DNA of 34,189 nucleotides from Myxococcales bacterium (GTDB lineage: Bacteria; Myxococcota_A; Polyangia; Polyangiales; Polyangiaceae), in assembly GCA_020430845.1 (NCBI GenBank), contig JAGQJA010000002.1, positions 1-34,189 on the forward strand, read 5' to 3'. A program made the position numbers and the translations under genes. Below, one piece after another: positions 29,189 through 34,189 of this stretch. A model generated the notes under the pieces. That model saw only the letters and a program-made list of their open reading frames with translations. It was not told the origin of the DNA and did not search any database. Position 1 is the stretch's first letter, and every line of letters begins with the position of its first letter.

Positions 29189-31134
29189 GCTTCGTCACGG
29201 CGCTCGCCCTCGCGATCGCGGCCCTCGTCGTCGCGCCCGTCATCGCGCACCGGCTCCGCCGAAAGCGCGCCGAGCCGCACCCGTTCGCGGCGGCGCGCCT
29301 CGTGCCCGCCACGCGCCCCAAGGCCAGGCGTCGCGCGCGGCTCGAGGACCGGACGCTCTTCGCGCTGCGAGCGCTCTCGATCCTGGCGCTCGCGCTCCTG
29401 GGGGCGTCGCCGCTCGTACGCTGCACGCGCCTGTCGATGTCGCGCTCGGGCGCGTCGCTCGCGATCGCGATCGTGCTCGACGACTCGATGAGCATGCGCG
29501 CGCCGTCTCCCGACGGCAGACCGCGGTTCGCCAAGGCGCGCGAGGGGGCTCAGCAGATCGTCGCCTCGCTGCACGAAGGCGACGCGGTCGCGATCGTACT
29601 GGCCGGCGCGCCGGCGCGGGTGGCGTTGGCCGCCACGACCGATCTGGGAGCGGCCCGGACTGCGCTCGACCAGCTCGAGCCGAGCGATCGCGCCACGGAC
29701 CTCGACGGCGCGATCGCGACGGGCGGCACGCTCGTGGGGGCGCTCCCGCAGGTGGACCGGCGCGTCGTCGTGCTCAGCGATCTCGCCGACGGCAGACCCG
29801 ACGGCCCTCCCATCGGGGAGGGGAGCGCGGTCCCGGTGTGGGTCGCGATGCCAGAGCTCGCCGCGCCGGTCGACGACTGCGCGCTCCTCGGCGCAGACCG
29901 GGCGGGTGTCCACGTGCGCGTCCGCTTCGCGTGCAGCGGCGTGGGTGCGGCGACGGGGCGCGAGGTGCGGGTCAAGAGCGGAGACGAGGTGCTCGGCGCC
30001 GCGCCGCTCGCGCCGACGCTGCGCGGCGAGGTGCTCGTCCCCGCGAAGCCCGGACCGGACGGCGCGGAGGTGTTCGCCGAGCTCACGGGCAAGGACGCCG
30101 TCGCGTCCGACGATCGCGCGCTCGTGCTGATCGAGAGCGGCCCGTCGTCGATCGGCTTCGTCGCCGATCGCGGGGAGCTGTCGGCGGCGACCGGCGGAGC
30201 GTCGGTGCTCGAGCAGGCGCTCGGCGCTCTGGGCCTCGAGATGACGGCGCGCTCGTTGCCGCAGGTCCCGGACCAGGTCGAGGACCTCGCGGCCTTCGCG
30301 GCGCTCGTGGTCGACGATCCGCCCGGCCTCACGCCCGAGCAACGGCGCGCCGTGACGACGTTCGCCGAACGCGGGGGCGTCGTGCTGCTCACGCTCGGGG
30401 CCCGCGCCGCGTCGGCGCCGCTCGGCGCCACGGTCGACCCGTTCGTGACGCGACCCTTCACGTGGTCCCGCGAGGCGCCCGCGGGCGCCGACGTCGCCGC
30501 CGCGGCGCCGGTGCTCGGTGAGTCGGCGCTGAGCCTGGCCGAGTTCTCTCCGCGAGGTCGCGCCCGCATCGCAGACGAGGACGCCGCCGAGATGGACGGC
30601 GTCGTGCGGTGGAGCGACGGCGCGCTGCTCTTCGGGCGACGCACGCGCGGACGCGGCGAGCTCTGGCTCTCGACGATGCCGCTGTCGCTCGACTTGTCGG
30701 ATCTCACGCTCCGGCCAGGGTTCCTCGCGCTGCTCGACGCGTTCGCCGCCGCCGCACGAGAGCGCGCGGTGCCCCGCCGCGGCGAAGTGGGCGCCCCGTG
30801 GAAGCTCGCCGGCGCGCGAGAGGTCTCGTGGGAGGGCCCGGGCGGCAAGGGGGAGCCCGCACGCGGTCCCGACGGGCTCACCGCCGCGCCCAGCCTCGTG
30901 GGCGTCTACAAGCTGCGCGTGGACGGCGCGTCCGAGCTCCGCGTGGCGGCCCCGGTCGCCCGCGAGGTCGACACGCGCCCGCGCGCGGTGGCGCCCGCGG
31001 CGTCGGCCCTGTCCCACGGCGGCGCACGCGCCACGGTCGACATCTCGTGGGTCGTCGCGCTCGTGCTGCTCGGGCTCGTTGCCTGCGAGCTCGTCGTCCG
31101 ATCGCTCACGGCGCGCCCGGCCGAAGAGGTGTGA
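29185..31134 (+). CDS. BatA-like membrane vWA protein
   Basis: A 649-residue membrane protein. Residues 1-80 hold two hydrophobic segments (about 4-22 and 58-78), with the BatA-type Arg-rich connector RRKRAEPHPFAAARLVP. The vWA domain at about 92-260 has the MIDAS motif Asp99-x-Ser101-x-Ser103 (LDDSMSM), DRATDLDGA and VVLSDLAD, so metal-dependent ligand binding is possible. The middle has beta-rich segments; the end has a transmembrane helix (WVVALVLLGLVACELVV). It is a BatA/aerotolerance-type protein exposed outside the inner membrane. GGAGG lies 7 bases before the ATG, which overlaps the DUF58 stop (ATGA). This unit could test or assemble envelope partners with the TPR lipoprotein; that link is inference. 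Confidence 0.85.
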   Translation: MSFVTALALAIAALVVAPVIAHRLRRKRAEPHPFAAARLVPATRPKARRRARLEDRTLFALRALSILALALLGASPLVRCTRLSMSRSGASLAIAIVLDDSMSMRAPSPDGRPRFAKAREGAQQIVASLHEGDAVAIVLAGAPARVALAATTDLGAARTALDQLEPSDRATDLDGAIATGGTLVGALPQVDRRVVVLSDLADGRPDGPPIGEGSAVPVWVAMPELAAPVDDCALLGADRAGVHVRVRFACSGVGAATGREVRVKSGDEVLGAAPLAPTLRGEVLVPAKPGPDGAEVFAELTGKDAVASDDRALVLIESGPSSIGFVADRGELSAATGGASVLEQALGALGLEMTARSLPQVPDQVEDLAAFAALVVDDPPGLTPEQRRAVTTFAERGGVVLLTLGARAASAPLGATVDPFVTRPFTWSREAPAGADVAAAAPVLGESALSLAEFSPRGRARIADEDAAEMDGVVRWSDGALLFGRRTRGRGELWLSTMPLSLDLSDLTLRPGFLALLDAFAAAARERAVPRRGEVGAPWKLAGAREVSWEGPGGKGEPARGPDGLTAAPSLVGVYKLRVDGASELRVAAPVAREVDTRPRAVAPAASALSHGGARATVDISWVVALVLLGLVACELVVRSLTARPAEEV

Positions 31135-31148
31135 TAGAACCGCGGACG

Positions 31149-31688
31149 ATGAAGCGCTTCGCGATCGCAGCGGGCCTCGCCCTCGTGGCGTGCGGCGGCG
31201 CCGGACCGTACGGTCACGCGCCCAAGTACGTCCCCACGGCGCCCGAAGAAGACGCCCTCGCCGGCGCCAAAGACTACGACCCGGTCATGTTCGCGCGCGA
31301 GCCCGAGGCCTGGCGCAAGCACTCGGCCTCGATGTTCGGCGTCGTCACCGGGCGCGCGCCCGGCCCCGGCGGCGCCGCCTACGTGACGGTGAGCGTGCGC
31401 CGGCTCGAGCCCCGCAACCTCTGCTCGAACAAGAACGACGACGACACGTGCCGCGTGACGATCAGCGCGCGCGACTTCGGCGTCGCGCACGCGCTCCTGA
31501 CGCTCCGCCCCGAGGACGAGACGGGCGAGAAGTCGGTCGGCGTGGGCTCGCTCGTGCGCGTGGTGGGGGTCTTCGGCGAAGAGGTCGACCCGAACGACGG
31601 CGCGCCGGTGCTGCACGGCAAGTTCTACCGTCACTGGCCGCGCTATCACTACGTGACCAACGCGGCCTCCGACCTCATGCGCCAGTGA
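31149..31688 (+). CDS. Small lipoprotein, OB-fold-like, unknown function
   Basis: A 179-residue lipoprotein (lipobox LALVAC, Cys15) that I do not recognise. After an acidic/Pro linker (PTAPEEDALAGAKDYDPVMFAREPEAW) the domain has a run of beta-type segments, SASMFGVVTGRAPG, AAYVTVSVRRLEPRNLC, CRVTISARDFGVAHALLTL and GSLVRVVGVFGEEVD, ending in GKFYRHWPRYHYVTN. The pattern looks like an OB-fold with two Cys residues (perhaps a disulphide). It follows the BatA-like gene by 14 bases and is probably the last gene of that operon. It has no clear ribosome-binding site. The name is left open. Confidence 0.7.
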   Translation: MKRFAIAAGLALVACGGAGPYGHAPKYVPTAPEEDALAGAKDYDPVMFAREPEAWRKHSASMFGVVTGRAPGPGGAAYVTVSVRRLEPRNLCSNKNDDDTCRVTISARDFGVAHALLTLRPEDETGEKSVGVGSLVRVVGVFGEEVDPNDGAPVLHGKFYRHWPRYHYVTNAASDLMRQ

Positions 31689-31722
31689 GCCGCGCGCCCT
31701 TCGCCCGACGCCCGAGGTGAAC

Positions 31723-32868
31723 ATGCTGCGCATCGTCGACGACGGCACGATCGAGCTGCCCGCGCTGACGTCGGCCCACTCTCACGCCTTCCAGCGCGCG
31801 ATGCGTGGCCTGGCGCAGAGACCGGCGCGCGCCGACGAGCGCGGCGACTTCTGGTCGTGGCGCGGCGCCATGTACGCCGTCGCGGCGGGGCTGACGCCCG
31901 AGAGCGTGCACGAGATCAGCCGCGTCGCCTACCGCGAGCTCCGGCGCGCGGGCGTGTCGACCGTGGGGGAGTTCCACTACGTCCACCACCAGCCCGACGG
32001 CACACCGTACGACGATCGCCTCGCGATGGCCGACGCGGTCATCGCGGCGGCGCGCGCCGAGGGGCTCCGCGTTTGCCTCCTGCGCGTCGCGTACCACCGC
32101 GCCGGAGCGGGCCGCGCGGCCGAGCCGGGGCAGCGTCGGTTCTGCGACCCCACCGCCGACGCCGTGCTGCGCGACGTAGATGCTTTACGTGTGAAGTATC
32201 GAGATCAGGCCGACGTGCGCATCGGCCTCGCGCCGCACAGCGTGCGCGCCGTGCCCCCCGACTGGCTGGGCGAGCTCGCGGCCTACGCCCACGCGCACGC
32301 GCTCCCGCTGCACATGCACGTGGCCGAGCAGCCGCGTGAGATCGACGAGTGCGTCGCCGAGACCGGCCGCAGGCCCGTCGAGCTGCTGTCCGAGCGGGGC
32401 GTGCTCTCGAACCGCTTCGTGGCCGTGCACGCGACGCACCTGGCGCCTCACGAGGCGACGCTGCTCGGCGACGCGGCCGCGTTCGCGTGCATCTGCGCCT
32501 CGACCGAGGCCGACCTGGGCGACGGTCTGGCCGACGTGACGCGGCTGCGGGCCGCCGGCGCTCGTCTGTGCACCGGCGTCGACAGCCACGTGCTCACCGA
32601 CGTCGTCGCCGACGTGCGCGCGCTCGAGACGGGCGAGCGCCTCCGCTCGGGCCGGCGCGTCACGTTCTCGCCCGCGGCCGGCAGCCCTGCCGAGCAGCTC
32701 TGGCGCGAGGGCTCCGTCGAGGGCGCGGCGGCGTGTGGGTTCGACGACGCGGGCGGCGTGCTCCAGGTGTCTCGCGCGCACGTCGCGCTGGAGCTCGTCG
32801 CCGACGACGCGCTCCTCGACGCGATCGTCTTCGGCGGCGGGTCGCACATGGTGACCGCCGTCCGCTGA
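31723..32868 (+). CDS. Formimidoylglutamate deiminase-like protein (HutF family), short
   Basis: A 381-residue amidohydrolase closest to HutF, which turns N-formimino-L-glutamate into N-formyl-L-glutamate in histidine degradation. Typical family motifs: TSAHSHAFQRAMRGLAQ (zinc His19, His21), FWSWRGAMYAVAAGLTPE, EFHYVHHQPDGTPYDDRL, GQRRFCDP, PHSVRAVPPD, HMHVAEQ (His197, His199), VHATHL (His236, His239) and the metal Asp287 of GVDSH. It is shorter than the usual 450 residues: only about 15 residues precede the zinc site, where HutF has some 50, and the C-terminal strands are also short. ATG 31723 is preferred, since GAGG lies 5 bases upstream; GTG 31717 is part of that region. No other hut gene is near, so the true substrate may differ. 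A rare-codon patch lies at 32176-32208. Confidence 0.78.
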   Translation: MLRIVDDGTIELPALTSAHSHAFQRAMRGLAQRPARADERGDFWSWRGAMYAVAAGLTPESVHEISRVAYRELRRAGVSTVGEFHYVHHQPDGTPYDDRLAMADAVIAAARAEGLRVCLLRVAYHRAGAGRAAEPGQRRFCDPTADAVLRDVDALRVKYRDQADVRIGLAPHSVRAVPPDWLGELAAYAHAHALPLHMHVAEQPREIDECVAETGRRPVELLSERGVLSNRFVAVHATHLAPHEATLLGDAAAFACICASTEADLGDGLADVTRLRAAGARLCTGVDSHVLTDVVADVRALETGERLRSGRRVTFSPAAGSPAEQLWREGSVEGAAACGFDDAGGVLQVSRAHVALELVADDALLDAIVFGGGSHMVTAVR

Positions 32869-32875
32869 CGCCGGC

Positions 32876-33844
32876 TCAGCGGTACATCTTCTCGAGTGCG
32901 TAGAGGTCGAGGTGGCCCAGCCCCGCGCGAACGCCCGTGTCGACCTCGCGCTCGATCGCCGACAGCACGGGGAGCGCGACGCCGGCGCGGCGCGCGAGGT
33001 CCGTCGCGAGACGGCAGTCCTTGAGGGTCAGCGCCAACGAGAAGTCGGGCGTGTAGTCGTGGGCCAGGATCTTCGCGCGCTTGGAGACGTAGCTCGGCGT
33101 CGCGAACGCGCCGCTCGTGACCGCGTCGAGCACCACGTCTCGCGCGAGCCCGACCCGCTCTCCGAGCGCGAGCATGCTCGCGAGCGCCACCAGGTGGTGC
33201 GCGCCGAGGCCGTTCAAGACCACCTTGAGCGCCTGCCCCTGGCCAGGGCCGCCCGCGTGCACGAGCGCACGGCAGAGGTGCCCGAGCAGAGGACGCACGC
33301 GCTCGACGACGCGCACGCCGCCGCCCACGAGCGCGACCAGCTCTCCCCGCGCGGCGGGCCCCACGGAGCCGCTCACGGGGGCGTCCACGAAGTGCACGCC
33401 CGCCTCGCGCGCCATCTCGCTCACCTCGACGGCCGCCTCTCGCCCGATGGTCGACATGTCGACGACGACCGGGCGCCGCTTCGACGGCGTGGCCGCGAGC
33501 CCCGCGAGCACGCCGCGCTTGCCGCTCATGAGCGACAGCAGCGCGTGCGCGTCGGCCACCATGGTGAACACGAAGCTCGCCCCGTTCACGGCGTCGTACG
33601 GCGTGCGCGCCGAGAGCGCGCCGGCCTTGACGAGGTCCTTGTCGCGACCGGGAGTCCGGTTGAAGACGCGTAGGTCGTAGCCGGCGTCGACGAGCCTGCG
33701 CGCCATGGGCCTGCCCATCGCTCCGAGGCCGAGCCACGCCACTGTGCTGCCCTGCTTCCCGGGCGCGGGCGGGGGCAGCGAGCCTCCCTTGATGCGCCTC
33801 GTCCCAGCGCCCTTCGTCGCGTCGGTCTTACGCTCGTTGCTCAC
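32876..33844 (-). CDS. Beta-hydroxyacid dehydrogenase (3-hydroxyisobutyrate dehydrogenase family)
   Basis: A 322-residue protein. The Rossmann domain begins at residue 33 with VAWLGLGAMGRPMARRL (Gly39-x-Gly41-xx-Gly44). Further family motifs are DMSTI (130-133), DAPVSGS (154-160), GxGQxLK with catalytic Lys207 and Asn211 in KVVLNGLG, and FSLALTLKDCRLA. These enzymes oxidise short beta-hydroxy acids with NAD(P)+, and the branch includes glyoxylate and succinic semialdehyde reductases. The first 32 residues are Lys/Arg/Pro-rich and absent from most members; a GTG at 33745 could give a form without them. GTG 33844 is used here. The stop lies 7 bases from that of the HutF-like gene, in the opposite direction. 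Substrate is unknown. Confidence 0.85.
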   Translation of the reverse strand: MSNERKTDATKGAGTRRIKGGSLPPPAPGKQGSTVAWLGLGAMGRPMARRLVDAGYDLRVFNRTPGRDKDLVKAGALSARTPYDAVNGASFVFTMVADAHALLSLMSGKRGVLAGLAATPSKRRPVVVDMSTIGREAAVEVSEMAREAGVHFVDAPVSGSVGPAARGELVALVGGGVRVVERVRPLLGHLCRALVHAGGPGQGQALKVVLNGLGAHHLVALASMLALGERVGLARDVVLDAVTSGAFATPSYVSKRAKILAHDYTPDFSLALTLKDCRLATDLARRAGVALPVLSAIEREVDTGVRAGLGHLDLYALEKMYR

Positions 33845-33921
33845 GTGGCGACGCTATCACGCGCGGCGCCCGTCGCGGGGCTTGCGCGGCGCGCGAAGCG
33901 GGGCCAAATTAGCCGGCTGGC

Positions 33922-34189
33922 ATGGCGACTGCGTTCAAGCTCAGCTCACCCTTCGAGCCCAAAGGCGATCAGCCGGAGGCCATCGCGCAGCTCACGCGCG
34001 GGCTCGAGCAGGGCGAGAAGCACCAGGTGCTGCTGGGCATCACCGGCTCGGGCAAGACGTTCACGATCGCCAACGTCATCGCCAAGCGCAACTCGCCCAC
34101 GCTCATCCTCGCGCCCAACAAGACGCTCGCCGCGCAGCTCTACGGCGAGATGAAGGAGCTCTTCCCCGAGAACGCGGTCGAGTACTTCG
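33922..34189 (+). CDS. uvrB: Excinuclease ABC subunit B (partial, 5' end)
   Basis: The first 89 codons of UvrB, cut by the window end. The N-terminus [20 protein letters not shown], the Walker A motif [42 protein letters not shown] all match UvrB closely. UvrB is the damage-verifying helicase of nucleotide excision repair and works with UvrA and UvrC. ATG 33922 is the start; no clear ribosome-binding site is seen. The 77 bases before it, shared with the divergent dehydrogenase gene, hold no LexA-type box that I can recognise. Confidence 0.95.
   Translation, partial: MATAFKLSSPFEPKGDQPEAIAQLTRGLEQGEKHQVLLGITGSGKTFTIANVIAKRNSPTLILAPNKTLAAQLYGEMKELFPENAVEYF

Noticed and set aside
33845-33921. 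LexA-type SOS box before uvrB
   Set aside because: No interrupted palindrome of the known LexA types is present; only a short AGCCGGCT palindrome lies there.

Overview
The window is very GC-rich DNA that reads as a chromosome segment of a myxobacterium (phylum Myxococcota, probably of the Polyangiales type). The reasons are two proteins with MYXO-CTERM-like C-terminal sorting tails, many lipoproteins with Ser/Gly/Pro-rich linkers, an NtrC-type sigma-54 regulator, a CarA/CarH-like regulator and strong third-position G/C bias. The assignment is inference from gene content; there is no rRNA in the window. I see no tRNA, rRNA, insertion sequence, integrase, CRISPR array or prophage. Genes are densely packed and no gap between genes exceeds about 300 bases.

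Layout. 1-5300: an 18-bp tandem repeat at the left edge, a Coq4-family gene behind a good sigma-70-like promoter with nested inverted repeats, a small membrane protein, then a leftward pair (a MYXO-CTERM surface protein and a diiron ferritin-like lipoprotein) that diverges from a DUF418 membrane protein. 5300-10500: a FolB-cupin fusion, a CAP-domain lipoprotein, an OprP/OprO-type porin and a large lipoprotein with one CxxCH haem-c motif. 10470-12700: a DUF3995 membrane protein and a divergent TetR regulator that share two copies of one palindromic operator, then a siderophore-interacting flavoprotein. 12840-16300: a frame-disrupted lipoprotein, a YD-repeat lipoprotein overlapping a zinc-ribbon membrane protein, and an atypical SDR divergent from a LysR regulator with two palindromes between them.

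17190-22710: a small protein coupled to lysR, a TerB-like protein behind a sigma-54-like sequence, an OsmC protein, and then the most interesting block. There, a CarH-like MerR/B12-domain regulator, which lacks the cobalamin-ligand histidines, is transcribed back-to-back with a three-gene overlapping operon: a START-like protein, a COQ8-type ABC1 kinase and a lipoprotein glutathione peroxidase. 22750-34189: a two-domain peptidoglycan hydrolase with a MYXO-CTERM tail, a sigma-54 response regulator divergent from a TPR lipoprotein / DUF58 / BatA-like vWA cluster, an OB-like lipoprotein, a short HutF-like deiminase, a beta-hydroxyacid dehydrogenase and the 5' end of uvrB.

How the genes may work together. 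Several units look concerned with quinone/lipid redox protection and iron: Coq4, the COQ8-like kinase, a START-like protein, a secreted glutathione peroxidase, OsmC, a ferritin-like lipoprotein and the SIP flavoprotein. Envelope construction is the second theme: amidase, porin, CAP protein, many lipoproteins and vWA proteins. No single known pathway links the whole window.
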